Of a stretch of 64,000 bases of DNA, positions 56,151-64,000 are shown one piece after another (the first letter of the stretch is position 1; every line of letters begins with the position of its first letter). A program made the position numbers and the translations under genes. The notes under the pieces were generated by a model. It saw nothing but the letters and a program-made list of their open reading frames with translations, searched no databases and had not been told where the DNA came from. This stretch comes from Massilia phosphatilytica (GTDB taxonomy: Bacteria; Pseudomonadota; Gammaproteobacteria; Burkholderiales; Burkholderiaceae_D): assembly GCF_002968015.1 (NCBI RefSeq), contig NZ_PUIP01000004.1:408318-472317 (forward strand). The letters are read 5' to 3'.

Positions 56151-58466
56151 ATGAGCAAGCACGGCGGCAAGACGAACGAACCCAACGAACCGCAAACCCC
56201 GGCCGGCGGCTGGGGCTCGCTGAAGGAAGTCACCACCATCCTGTTGAAGGAACACGTCCCCCTCGAGGGCGCGCAATTGCTGCTGCACCAGAACAAGCCG
56301 GACGGCTTCATGTGCGTCAGCTGTTCGTGGGCGAAGCCTGCCCATCCGCATCCGGCCGAATTCTGCGAAAGCGGGGCCAAGGCGACGGCCTGGGAAATCA
56401 CGAGCAAGCGCCTCGACCCGGACTTCTTCAAGCGCCACATGCTGCGCGAACTGGAAGGCTGGAACGACCACGAACTGGAAGAAGCCGGCCGCCTCACGGT
56501 GCCCATGCGCTACGACGGCGCGCTGGACCGCTACGTGGAAATCACCTGGGACCGCGCGTTTGCCGAAATCGGTGCGGAATTGCGCAAGATGGATCCGAAG
56601 CAGGTCGCGTTCTACAGTTCCGGCCGGGCCTCGCTGGAGACGTCGTACATGTACCAGTTGCTGGCGCGCATGTACGGCAACAACAACCTGCCGGACAGTT
56701 CCAACATGTGCCACGAAAGCACTTCCGTCGCGCTGCCGAAGACGATCGGCGTGCCGATCGGGACCGTCGTGCTGGACGACTTCGAGCAGACGGACTGCAT
56801 CTTCTTCTTCGGCCAGAACGTGGGGGTGAACAGCCCCCGCATGCTGCACCAGCTGCAGGAAGCGCGAAAGCGCGGCGTGCCCATCGTCACCTTCAACCCG
56901 CTGCGCGAGCGGGGTCTCGTCAGCTTCGTGAACCCGCAATCGCCGGTCGAGATGCTGAGCGGCCACGAAACGGTGATCAGCACCCAGTACCACCAGGTGA
57001 AGGCCGGCGGCGACGTGGCGGCGCTGACGGGCCTGTGCAAGGCCGTCCTGGAAGCGGACGAGCGCGCGCAGGCGACGGGCGGGCCGCGCGCCATCGACAC
57101 CGCCTTCATCGAAGAACATTGCCACGGCTTCGACGAATTCGCGGCCGCCGTGTGTGCGCGCACGTGGGACGAGATCGAGAAGGAATCGGGTCTGACGCAA
57201 GGCCAGATCGAGCAGGCGGCCGGCACCTACCTCCGCGCGAAGCAGGTGATGGGCATCTACGGCATGGGCCTCACGCAGCACCGCAACGGCGTGCTGAACG
57301 TGCAGATGCTCGTGAATTTCCTGCTGTTGCGCGGGAATATCGGCAAGCCGGGTGCCGGCATCTGCCCGGTGCGCGGCCACTCGAACGTGCAGGGGCAGCG
57401 CACGGTCGGCATCACGGAAAAACCGGAGCTGGCGCCGCTGGACAAGCTGAAGGCGCTGTACGGTTTCGAACCGCCGCGCGACAAGGGCATGAACACGGTC
57501 GAGATGTGCGAGGCCATCAAGGCCGGCAAGCTGCAGGCCCTGGTCAGCCTCGGCGGCAACCTCGTACGCGCCGTGCCCGACCACGACCAGATGGACGCCG
57601 CCTGGCGCGCCATTCCGCTCACGGTGCAGATCGCGACCAAGCTGAACCGCAGCCACCTCGTGCACGGCGAGACGGCCTACCTGCTGCCGTGCCTGGGCCG
57701 CATCGAGATAGACCGCCAGGCCGGCGGCGAACAATCCGTGTCGATGGAGGATTCCACGGGCTGCATGCACGGGTCGCGCGGCCGCGCCGAGCCGGCGGCG
57801 GACACGCTGCTGTCCGAACCGGCGATCGTCGCGGGGATCGCGAAAGCGGCGCTGGATCCGAATCCGCAGGTCGACTGGGATGCGTGGGTGGCCGATTATG
57901 CGAAGGTGCGCGCCGCCATCGCGGCCACGTACCCTGAGATCTTCCACGATTTCGACGCGCGCATGTGGCAGCCGGGCGGCTTCCGCAAACCGGTTGCGGC
58001 CGCAAGCCGCAAGTGGAACACGCCCACCGGCAAGGCGAATTTCACCGTGCCGGACACGCTGTCCGCCGACCCCGACATGCCGGTGCCCGAAGACGCCCTG
58101 CGCCTGTTCACGGTGCGCAGCGACGGCCAGTTCAACACGACCATCTACAGCCTGGAAGACCGCTTCCGCGGCGTGCAGGACCGCAAAGTCCTGTTCATGG
58201 CCGGTGCGGACATGGCCCGCCTGGGTCTCGCCGACGGTGACATTGTCACCGCCAGCACCGCCGTCGACGACGGGGTCGAGCGCCGGGTCGAAGGCTTGCG
58301 GGTCGTGGAATACGGCGTGCCGGCCGGCTGCGTGGCGGGCTATTTCCCGGAGTGTAATCCGCTGATTCCCCTCTGGCATTACGCGAAAGAGAGCAAGGTG
58401 CCCGCCGCGAAATCCATCGCGATCCGCGTCGAGCGCACGGGAGGGACAGGCCGACCGTTGCACTGA
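56151..58466 (+). CDS. FdhF/YdeP-family molybdopterin oxidoreductase
   Basis: A 771-residue molybdopterin enzyme of the formate dehydrogenase/YdeP type. An N-terminal cluster motif 'CVSCSWAKP...FCESG' (CxxC plus a third Cys) marks a [4Fe-4S] site. The Mo-coordinating position is probably Cys in 'SNMCHESTS', not selenocysteine. 'PVRGHSNVQGQRTVG' and 'SLGGNLVRAVPD' bind MGD. No Tat signal is visible, so it is cytoplasmic. The donor is unknown; YdeP is linked to acid resistance in E. coli. ATG at 56151 begins the conserved part. Confidence 0.9.
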   Translation: MSKHGGKTNEPNEPQTPAGGWGSLKEVTTILLKEHVPLEGAQLLLHQNKPDGFMCVSCSWAKPAHPHPAEFCESGAKATAWEITSKRLDPDFFKRHMLRELEGWNDHELEEAGRLTVPMRYDGALDRYVEITWDRAFAEIGAELRKMDPKQVAFYSSGRASLETSYMYQLLARMYGNNNLPDSSNMCHESTSVALPKTIGVPIGTVVLDDFEQTDCIFFFGQNVGVNSPRMLHQLQEARKRGVPIVTFNPLRERGLVSFVNPQSPVEMLSGHETVISTQYHQVKAGGDVAALTGLCKAVLEADERAQATGGPRAIDTAFIEEHCHGFDEFAAAVCARTWDEIEKESGLTQGQIEQAAGTYLRAKQVMGIYGMGLTQHRNGVLNVQMLVNFLLLRGNIGKPGAGICPVRGHSNVQGQRTVGITEKPELAPLDKLKALYGFEPPRDKGMNTVEMCEAIKAGKLQALVSLGGNLVRAVPDHDQMDAAWRAIPLTVQIATKLNRSHLVHGETAYLLPCLGRIEIDRQAGGEQSVSMEDSTGCMHGSRGRAEPAADTLLSEPAIVAGIAKAALDPNPQVDWDAWVADYAKVRAAIAATYPEIFHDFDARMWQPGGFRKPVAAASRKWNTPTGKANFTVPDTLSADPDMPVPEDALRLFTVRSDGQFNTTIYSLEDRFRGVQDRKVLFMAGADMARLGLADGDIVTASTAVDDGVERRVEGLRVVEYGVPAGCVAGYFPECNPLIPLWHYAKESKVPAAKSIAIRVERTGGTGRPLH

Positions 58467-58577
58467 GCGTTGCAGTTTTGGTGTTATTCAATAAATATTG
58501 CTGTCATAGATTGTGATTATTTGATAGATTCTGTTCTGCATCATAACGAATCATCAATACACCATGATCTGACAGCC

Positions 58578-59204
58578 ATGACATCGCCCCATCGCCCATC
58601 CGCGCCGGAACACGATTTCGACGCCGCAGCGTATTGCAATACCCGGCAGGCGGCCGCCATGCTGGGCGTGTCGCACCGCACCGTACAGTTGTGGGTGGAA
58701 AGCGGCACCCTGGAGGCGTGGAAGACGGCCGGCGGCCACCGGCGCATCGCGCTGGCGTCGATCGAACGCCACGTGGAGCACCGGCGCCAGGCGATGCTGG
58801 AACGCACGGCGCCCGCGCGCTACAAGGTATTGCTCGTCGACGATGACGGGTCGACCCTCGCGCTGTACAAGGCGGCGACGTCCGGCGAGGCCCTGCCGCT
58901 GGACGCCGTCGTGGCCGGCAACGGCTTCGAAGCGCTGATCCGCATCGGCGAAACGCGGCCGCACCTGCTCATCGGCGACCTCACCATGCCGGGCGTGGAC
59001 GGCCTGCGCATGATCCGCACCTTGCGCGCGAGCGAGGCGTACCGCGACATGGCCATCGTCGTCCTCAGCGGACTGGATCCGGCGACGATCCGTGCGATGG
59101 GTTTGCCGAACGGCATCCCCGTGCTGACCAAACCGGTGGCACCCGGGGCGCTGCGTGCGGCCATCGAAGATGCCCTGCTCGTCGAGGCGCACGCCGAACG
59201 GTGA
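58578..59204 (+). CDS. HTH-receiver regulator (excisionase-type HTH at N-terminus)
   Basis: A 208-residue protein with inverted domain order. Residues 16-60 are an excisionase/MerR-type HTH ('NTRQAAAMLGVSHRTVQLWVESGTLEAWKTAGGHRRI'). Residues 82-205 are a receiver: acidic 'VDDD', phospho-acceptor Asp134 in 'LIGDLTMPG', and Lys in 'VLTKPVAPG'. Ordinary response regulators have the receiver first. No kinase is adjacent, so its partner may be a hybrid kinase elsewhere (such as those at 3-10 kb). The AT-rich 110 bp upstream likely hold its promoter. Confidence 0.87.
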   Translation: MTSPHRPSAPEHDFDAAAYCNTRQAAAMLGVSHRTVQLWVESGTLEAWKTAGGHRRIALASIERHVEHRRQAMLERTAPARYKVLLVDDDGSTLALYKAATSGEALPLDAVVAGNGFEALIRIGETRPHLLIGDLTMPGVDGLRMIRTLRASEAYRDMAIVVLSGLDPATIRAMGLPNGIPVLTKPVAPGALRAAIEDALLVEAHAER

Positions 59205-59229
59205 CATAAGCCCTTGATCTGGCTATAAT
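59201..59229 (+). promoter_or_regulatory. Sigma-70 promoter of rlhA
   Basis: GTGACA (59201-59206, overlapping the stop of the upstream regulator gene) and TATAAT (59224-59229) are spaced by 17 bp. This is a near-consensus promoter 30 bp before the rlhA ATG. Confidence 0.75.
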
Positions 59230-59259
59230 TTCCGCCTTCGTCAGCCAGGATCACCCGCC

Positions 59260-61230
59260 ATGTCACTGCTTGCCCACCAGCTCGAACTGCTGTCCCCCGC
59301 CAAAACCGCCGAGATCGGCCGCGAAGCCATCCTGCACGGCGCCGACGCGGTCTACATCGGCGGGCCCGCGTTCGGCGCGCGCCACAACGCCAGCAATACG
59401 CTGGAAGACATCGCGGGCCTCGTCGAATTCGCGCATCGCTACCGCGCGCGCATCTTCGTGACGATGAACACGATCCTGCACGACGCCGAGCTGGAGACGG
59501 CCGAGAAGCAGATCCGCCAGTTGTACGATGCCGGCGTCGATGCGCTGATCGTGCAGGACATGGCGATGTTCGAACTGGACCTGCCGCCGATCCAGCTGCA
59601 CGCCAGCACGCAGTGCGACATCCGCACCGTGGAAAAGGCGAAGTTCCTGTCGCAGGTCGGCTTTTCGCAGCTGGTGCTGGCGCGCGAGCTGACCATCGAG
59701 CAGATCCGCGCGATCCGTGCCGAGGTCGACACGCCGCTGGAGTACTTCGTCCACGGCGCACTGTGCGTCGCGTTCTCCGGCCAATGCTATATCTCGCACG
59801 CCGACACGGGCCGCAGCGCCAACCGCGGCGACTGCTCGCAGGCGTGCCGCCTGCCGTACACGCTGTCCGACGGCCAGGGCCGCGTCGTCGCCTACGAAAA
59901 ACACCTGCTGTCGATGAAGGACAATGACCAGAGCCGCAACCTGGAAGCGCTCGTCGACGCCGGGATCCGCTCCTTCAAGATCGAAGGCCGTTACAAGGAC
60001 ATGGGCTACGTGAAGAACATCACGGCCCACTACCGCCTGCTGCTGGACGAGATCCTGGAACGCCGTCCGGAACTGGCGCGCGCGTCGAGCGGCCGGACGG
60101 AGGTCATGTTCACGCCGGACGTCGACAAGAATTTCCACCGCGGCCACACGGATTATTTTGCGCAGGGCCGCCAGCAGACGATCGGCGCGTTCGATTCGCC
60201 CAAGTACGTGGGCGTGGAACTGGGCACCGTCGCGCGCATCGGCGGCGACAATTTCGACCTGGTCACGGACTCTCCCATGGCGAATGGCGACGGCCTGAAC
60301 TACATGCACAAGCGCGAGACGGTGGGCATCCAGGCGAACACCGTGCAAAAGCTGTCCGAGGACGCCGAGGGCCAGCGCTGGCGCGTGTTCCCGAACGAGG
60401 GCCTGGCCACGCTGCCGGGCCTGAAGGTCGGCACCGTCATCCACCGCAACCGCGACCACCAATGGGAAGCAGCGCTGACAAAGAAATCGTCCGAGCGCAA
60501 GGTGCGAGCCAACCTGCGCCTGGAAGACACGAGCGAAGGCCTGCGCTTGACCGTCACCGACGAAGACGGCATCACGACGACGACCGACGCGCAGCTCGCG
60601 CTGCAGCCGGCCCAGCAGGCCGACCAGGCGCTGGCGGGCCTGCGCACGAGCCTCGCGAAGCTGGGCAACACGATGTTCGAAGCAGGCACCATCGAGGTCG
60701 CGCTGTCGCAGCCGTGGTTCGTGCCGGCGAGCGCCATCAACGGCCTGCGCCGCGACGCCATCGCGGCCCAGGAAGCGGCACGCCTCGCGGCCTGGCAGCG
60801 CCCGGAGCGCGCGCAGCCGGTCGAACCGCCGGCCGCGTATCCGGAGACCCAATTGAGCTACCTGGCCAACGTCTACAACGAGAAGGCGCGTGCGTTCTAC
60901 CACAAGCACGGCGTGAAGCTGATCGCGGCCGCGTACGAATCGCACGAGGAACCGGGCGAGGTGCCGCTGATGATCACCAAGCACTGCCTGCGCTTCTCGT
61001 TCAACCTGTGCCCCAAGCAGGCCAAGGGTGTGCAGGGCGTGCAGGGCCAGGTGCGCGCCGAGCCGATGACCCTCGTCAGCGGCGCCGAAACCTACACGCT
61101 GAAATTTGATTGCAAGCCGTGCGAGATGCACGTGATCGGCGCAATGAAGCCGGGCATCCTGCATTCGCCGCCGCCGTCCGCCATTCCGTACAGCCCGCTC
61201 GTCTTCCACCGCCAGCGTCCGCGCGCATGA
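59260..61230 (+). CDS. rlhA: 23S rRNA 5-hydroxycytidine synthase (U32 peptidase family)
   Basis: A 656-residue U32-family protein (E. coli RlhA/YdcP is about 650). 'HGALCVAFSGQCYISHADTGRSANRGDCSQACR' supplies the four Cys for an iron-sulfur cluster; 'FKIEGRYKDMGYV' is the U32 signature. The extra C-terminal DUF3656-like half separates it from the shorter TrhP/YegQ tRNA hydroxylase. RlhA hydroxylates C2501 near the peptidyl transferase centre using prephenate-linked chemistry. It is followed by an overlapping small gene. Confidence 0.9.
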   Translation: MSLLAHQLELLSPAKTAEIGREAILHGADAVYIGGPAFGARHNASNTLEDIAGLVEFAHRYRARIFVTMNTILHDAELETAEKQIRQLYDAGVDALIVQDMAMFELDLPPIQLHASTQCDIRTVEKAKFLSQVGFSQLVLARELTIEQIRAIRAEVDTPLEYFVHGALCVAFSGQCYISHADTGRSANRGDCSQACRLPYTLSDGQGRVVAYEKHLLSMKDNDQSRNLEALVDAGIRSFKIEGRYKDMGYVKNITAHYRLLLDEILERRPELARASSGRTEVMFTPDVDKNFHRGHTDYFAQGRQQTIGAFDSPKYVGVELGTVARIGGDNFDLVTDSPMANGDGLNYMHKRETVGIQANTVQKLSEDAEGQRWRVFPNEGLATLPGLKVGTVIHRNRDHQWEAALTKKSSERKVRANLRLEDTSEGLRLTVTDEDGITTTTDAQLALQPAQQADQALAGLRTSLAKLGNTMFEAGTIEVALSQPWFVPASAINGLRRDAIAAQEAARLAAWQRPERAQPVEPPAAYPETQLSYLANVYNEKARAFYHKHGVKLIAAAYESHEEPGEVPLMITKHCLRFSFNLCPKQAKGVQGVQGQVRAEPMTLVSGAETYTLKFDCKPCEMHVIGAMKPGILHSPPPSAIPYSPLVFHRQRPRA

Positions 61231-61667
61231 GGCCACCGATGACGCTGCGTATCGCCTGCCTGCTGGCCCTGCTGGGCGCGACGGGCGCCGCGCTGGCCGA
61301 CGATGCCGCCATCCTTGCATGCCGCAACCTGGCCGACGGCGCCGCGCGCCTGGCCTGCTATGACGCGATCCCAGCCGGCAGCCGTCCTGCGGCCGCGGCC
61401 GAGCGCAGCTTCGGCCTCGAACCGAAGAAGCGCGACGAACCGCCCCCATCGATCCAGAGCGCGATCGTCGGCAGCTTCTCCGGCTGGGGCCCGGCCACGC
61501 TGTTCACGCTCGCCAACGGCCAGGTGTGGAAAGTGGTCGACGGCAGCCAGGCCGACCTCGCGCCCGTGAGCAATCCTCCGGTCAAGATCACGCGCAATGT
61601 CTTCGGCACCATGTTCCTCGAGATCGAAGGAACCAATGCGTCGCCCAAGGTCCGGCGCGTCCGCTGA
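61227..61667 (+). CDS. Small exported hypothetical protein
   Basis: A 146-residue protein with a Sec signal peptide (about residues 1-21, cut after 'GAALA'). 'CRNLADGAARLACYDAI' near the N-terminus pairs two Cys and resembles the start of several periplasmic proteins of unknown role, including TagO-like ones. The rest is beta-rich with 'NGQVWKVVDGS'. The ATG overlaps the rlhA stop (ATGA), so it is translated with it. Function unknown. Confidence 0.75.
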   Translation: MRPPMTLRIACLLALLGATGAALADDAAILACRNLADGAARLACYDAIPAGSRPAAAAERSFGLEPKKRDEPPPSIQSAIVGSFSGWGPATLFTLANGQVWKVVDGSQADLAPVSNPPVKITRNVFGTMFLEIEGTNASPKVRRVR

Positions 61668-61691
61668 CCCTTCTCCCCATTCGTCCAGAGC

Positions 61692-61711
61692 GCTCGTGCC
61701 TTCGCACGAGC
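61692..61711. terminator. Hairpin after the exported protein gene
   Basis: GCTCGTGC and GCACGAGC form an 8-bp stem with a CTTC tetraloop 25 bp beyond the stop. There is no T-run, so it is either a weak terminator or a 3' end-stabilising hairpin. Confidence 0.45.
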
Positions 61712-61893
61712 CTGTCGCTTCCAGGCTGCGTCCGCCTTCGGTGCGCAAGGCTGTCCCGTTAAGATGAATTAACGGTGCTTTGACAAGCCGTATCAGGAGA
61801 CACGAGCCGCACGGCGTCCGTGCGCACGCAAATTGCTGCCGCCCCGCCGTGGTATGCCACGGCGCGGCCCGTTACGCCTCCTGGAGATGGACC

Positions 61894-63207
61894 ATGCGCA
61901 AACGCCTGCTCTGCATTGCTCCCGACGACGCGCACGCCGCCGCGCTCACGACCGGTCCCTTGCATGACTGGGACACCTGTTGCGTGGCCAACCTGGGCGA
62001 TGCGGCGCGCGCGCTGCGTGCCGAGGGCTACCCGGTCGGCCTGCTGCTGCGGGCGCGCTCGCTGCTGCGGTCCGCCGACCTCGACGGCTTCCTGTGCCAT
62101 CACCGCGACACCCAGTGGATCGGCGTGTTCCGCCCGCACGACATCGAGCACGCGGCATGCCGCGACCTCGTCGTGGAACACTTGCTCGACTACCACACGG
62201 AACCGGTCGATCCGCGCCGGCTCGCGTACACGCTGGGCCATGCGCACGGGTGGGCGCTGCTACGGCGGCCAGCCCCGTCCACGGACGACTCCGGCCTGCT
62301 GGTCGGCCGGGCCGATGCGATGGTCCGCCTGCGCGCGCACGTGGCGCGCGTGGCCCGCGTCGACGCCCCGGTGCTGGTCTGGGGAGAGAGCGGCAGCGGC
62401 AAGGAATTGACGGCGCAATCGATCCACGCGCAGTCCGCGCGCGCCCGTGCACCCTTCGTGCCGGTCAATTGCGGCGCCATCGCGCCGAACCTGATCCAGT
62501 CCGAACTGTTCGGCTACGAACGGGGCGCGTTCACCGGCGCCGCGCGCGCCAGGGCCGGCCTGATCGAATCGGCCGACGGCGGCACGCTGTTCGTCGACGA
62601 AATCGCCGACCTGCCGATGGACCTGCAGGCGAATTTGCTGCGCTTCCTGCAGGAGAAGACGATCTGCCGCCTGGGCAGCACGCGCTGCATCCGCGTGGAC
62701 GTGCGCGTGATCGCCGCGTCGCACGTGCAGTTGCAACGCGCCGTCGACGCGGGCACCTTCCGCGAGGACCTGTACTACCGACTCGCCGTGCTGCCCGTGA
62801 CCGTGCCGGCGCTGCGCGAACGGCGCGAGGATGTCGTCACGCTGGCCGAGCACTTCTTCGGCCTGTACGGCGACGAGCGGTCGCCCCGGCTGACGGGCTT
62901 TTCCAGCCGCGCCGTCGCCGCGCTGCTGGACCACGACTGGCCGGGCAATGTCCGCGAACTCATCAACCGGGTCCGGCGCGCGCTCGTGATGGCGGACGGG
63001 CGCCTCGTCACCCCGCAGGATCTCGGGCTGGAGACCCCGCTCGTCATGACGGCCGCGCTGGACGATGTGCGCGCCCGCACGGAGCGGCTGGCGCTGCGCG
63101 AATGCCTCCAGCGCAGCGGCCAGAATGTCAGCCGCGCCGCGCGTGACCTGGGCGTGTCCCGCACGACGATGTACCGGCTCCTGACCAAGCACGGCATGCA
63201 TCCGTGA
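61894..63207 (+). CDS. Sigma-54-dependent Fis-family activator, VpsR-like
   Basis: A 437-residue enhancer-binding protein. Residues 1-125 form a receiver-like domain lacking a clear phospho-Asp (as in VpsR). The AAA+ domain has Walker A GESGSGKE (164-171), the sigma-54-contacting GAFTGA loop (211-216), Walker B 'GGTLFVDEIAD' and an arginine-finger region. A Fis-type HTH ends the protein ('NVSRAARDLGVSRTTMYRLL'). GGAG precedes the ATG at 61894. VpsR-like proteins bind c-di-GMP and activate exopolysaccharide/biofilm genes; the sigma-54-type promoter and secreted protein downstream are natural targets. Confidence 0.92.
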   Translation: MRKRLLCIAPDDAHAAALTTGPLHDWDTCCVANLGDAARALRAEGYPVGLLLRARSLLRSADLDGFLCHHRDTQWIGVFRPHDIEHAACRDLVVEHLLDYHTEPVDPRRLAYTLGHAHGWALLRRPAPSTDDSGLLVGRADAMVRLRAHVARVARVDAPVLVWGESGSGKELTAQSIHAQSARARAPFVPVNCGAIAPNLIQSELFGYERGAFTGAARARAGLIESADGGTLFVDEIADLPMDLQANLLRFLQEKTICRLGSTRCIRVDVRVIAASHVQLQRAVDAGTFREDLYYRLAVLPVTVPALRERREDVVTLAEHFFGLYGDERSPRLTGFSSRAVAALLDHDWPGNVRELINRVRRALVMADGRLVTPQDLGLETPLVMTAALDDVRARTERLALRECLQRSGQNVSRAARDLGVSRTTMYRLLTKHGMHP

Positions 63208-63293
63208 CGTCCGGCGCCCCTGGCGGGGTCGGGCGCTGTCCAGCCGAACCCGTGCGTTCAGGTCCGCTGAGCGACGCACCTGTACCGCCGCGT

Positions 63294-63306
63294 TGACAGC
63301 CTGTCA
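63294..63306. promoter_or_regulatory. TGACAG-C-CTGTCA palindrome, candidate enhancer site
   Basis: A perfect 6-1-6 inverted repeat lies 102 bp upstream of the -24 element at 63408, a normal distance for an upstream activator site of an enhancer-binding protein such as the one encoded just before it. Confidence 0.45.
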
Positions 63307-63407
63307 GCAAGCGATGCCAGCGGCGCTGTCACTCTTTCCGACGAGCCCTTCAGAAGCATCCCACAGGGTCAAACGAATTCAACGAGTTAGCGCGAGCAGG
63401 CGCGACA

Positions 63408-63423
63408 TGGCACCGATCCTGCG
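63408..63423 (+). promoter_or_regulatory. Sigma-54 promoter-like -24/-12 element
   Basis: TGGCAC (63408-63413), five bases, then CTGCG. The invariant GG (-24) and GC (-12) are separated by exactly 10 bp; only one base differs from TGGCAC-N5-TTGC. It lies 64 bp before the ATG of the Gly-rich protein. Confidence 0.7.
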
Positions 63424-63486
63424 AATGGATGAGGGCCGGTGCGAACGCGCCGGCATGTCACGGACTCACACCAGAGAGGAAAACGG

Positions 63487-64000
63487 AATGAAGAAGACCT
63501 TGCTCGTCACCGCGCTGGCGCTTGCCTATTCGCTGAGCGCCCACGCCGGTACCGCCACGAACACCAGCACGACGTACGACCACGCGACAACCAATGTCAC
63601 GCAGAACGACTACAGCTTCCATAACGCGACGGCGACCACCACCAGCACATCGACAGCCAACGCCACCACGACGCTGACCGGCACCGTGAGCGGCAACACG
63701 ATCGGCGGCCTCGGCAACACCGCCGTGAACAACGGCGGCGCCAACGGTGCGGGCGTGACCGGCGGCGCGGGCGGCGCCGGCACCGGCGGCTCGCTCACCG
63801 CCACCGGCGGCCTCGGCGGTACCGCGACGGGTGCCAGCGGCGGCGCCGGCGCGGCCGGTGGTACTGCCACCAACGGCAGCGCCTTCAACGGTCCCGCGAC
63901 CGGCGGTACGGCCTTCGCTGGACCTGGCGGCGCGGGTGGCGCGGCCGGCGCCGCCGCGAGCGGTGCGGGTGGCGCGGGTGCCGCCGGCGGCGCGGGCGGG
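63487..64000 (+). CDS. Secreted Gly/Ala/Asn-rich surface protein (partial)
   Basis: The first 171 codons are in the window. A Sec signal peptide (residues 1-20, 'LSAHA-GT') precedes a Thr/Asn/Ser-rich segment (about 22-70: 'TNTSTTYDHATT', 'ATATTTSTSTANATTTL') and then an almost pure Gly-Gly-Ala/Thr repeat region ('GGAGGAGTGGS', 'GGLGGTATGASGG'). This low-complexity make-up recalls adhesive, amyloid-like or glycine-rich matrix proteins, but no family is recognised. GAGGAAAACGG provides the ribosome site. The gene runs off the window. Its sigma-54-type promoter links it to the upstream activator. Confidence 0.8.

Noticed and set aside
56115..58463. A 782-codon open frame antisense to the FdhF/YdeP gene
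   Set aside because: Long antisense frames are expected in high-GC DNA; the translation is Arg/His-rich with no family pattern, while the plus strand is a clear oxidoreductase. The same applies to antisense frames at 13618-15633, 32043-33941, 4839-7046 and 7622-10174.

Overview
The window is high-GC DNA (roughly two thirds G+C by eye, with strongly G/C-biased third codon positions). Its gene content fits a betaproteobacterium of the Oxalobacteraceae (Massilia/Telluria/Duganella type): DUF5985 proteins, PEP-CTERM/EpsH-type sugar transferase, hybrid histidine kinases, KGG stress proteins, xylanase and GH97 enzymes. The taxonomic placement is an inference from families and style, not from a marker gene. 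No rRNA, complete tRNA or CRISPR array was seen.

Layout. 0-3.3 kb: end of a GH97-type glycosidase, UDP-galactopyranose mutase, a KGG stress protein and an MscS channel. 3.4-10 kb: two large hybrid sensor kinases in convergent orientation around a Nudix hydrolase. 10-17.5 kb: PhyH dioxygenase, a three-gene DUF5985 operon, a lipoprotein nuclease, a five-repeat stress protein and a diguanylate cyclase. 17.5-19.2 kb: queE-queD-tadA, a tRNA wobble-modification cluster. 19.4-22.9 kb: alpha/beta hydrolase, LD-carboxypeptidase and an ABC-F ATPase (YbiT type). 23-32.3 kb: an NAD-centred neighbourhood with nadA-nadC, a sirtuin, nadB and a PnuC transporter, interleaved with an alpha/beta hydrolase, a DMT transporter and a glycosyltransferase. 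32.3-36.3 kb: amidohydrolase, Cys-rich copper-storage-like protein, small stress-like proteins, and a divergent SDR/TetR pair with two clear operators.

36.3-42.7 kb is the most accessory-looking part. It holds a tyrosine recombinase behind a near-consensus LexA box, a 1.3 kb gene-poor stretch with a strong hairpin, a lower-GC gene for an AAA ATPase fused to a TOPRIM-like nuclease domain (a candidate phage-defence protein), and a tRNA 3'-end-like fragment followed by a terminator (a candidate att site).

42.8-54 kb: GH10 xylanase, LysR/VOC/RidA genes, SGNH hydrolase, TonB-dependent receptor with a poly-glycine tail, an exported peptidase-MA-like protein and a patatin. 54-58.5 kb: fdhD, a catalase-like protein and a divergent FdhF/YdeP oxidoreductase. 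58.6-61.7 kb: an HTH-receiver regulator, the RlhA rRNA hydroxylase and an exported small protein. 61.9-64 kb: a VpsR/NtrC-type sigma-54 activator followed by a sigma-54 promoter-like sequence in front of a secreted Gly/Ala-rich protein cut by the window end.

The best candidates for new biology are the AAA-TOPRIM protein with its att-like border, the SOS-box recombinase, the sigma-54/Gly-rich surface protein unit, and a short leader ORF plus hairpin in front of pnuC.
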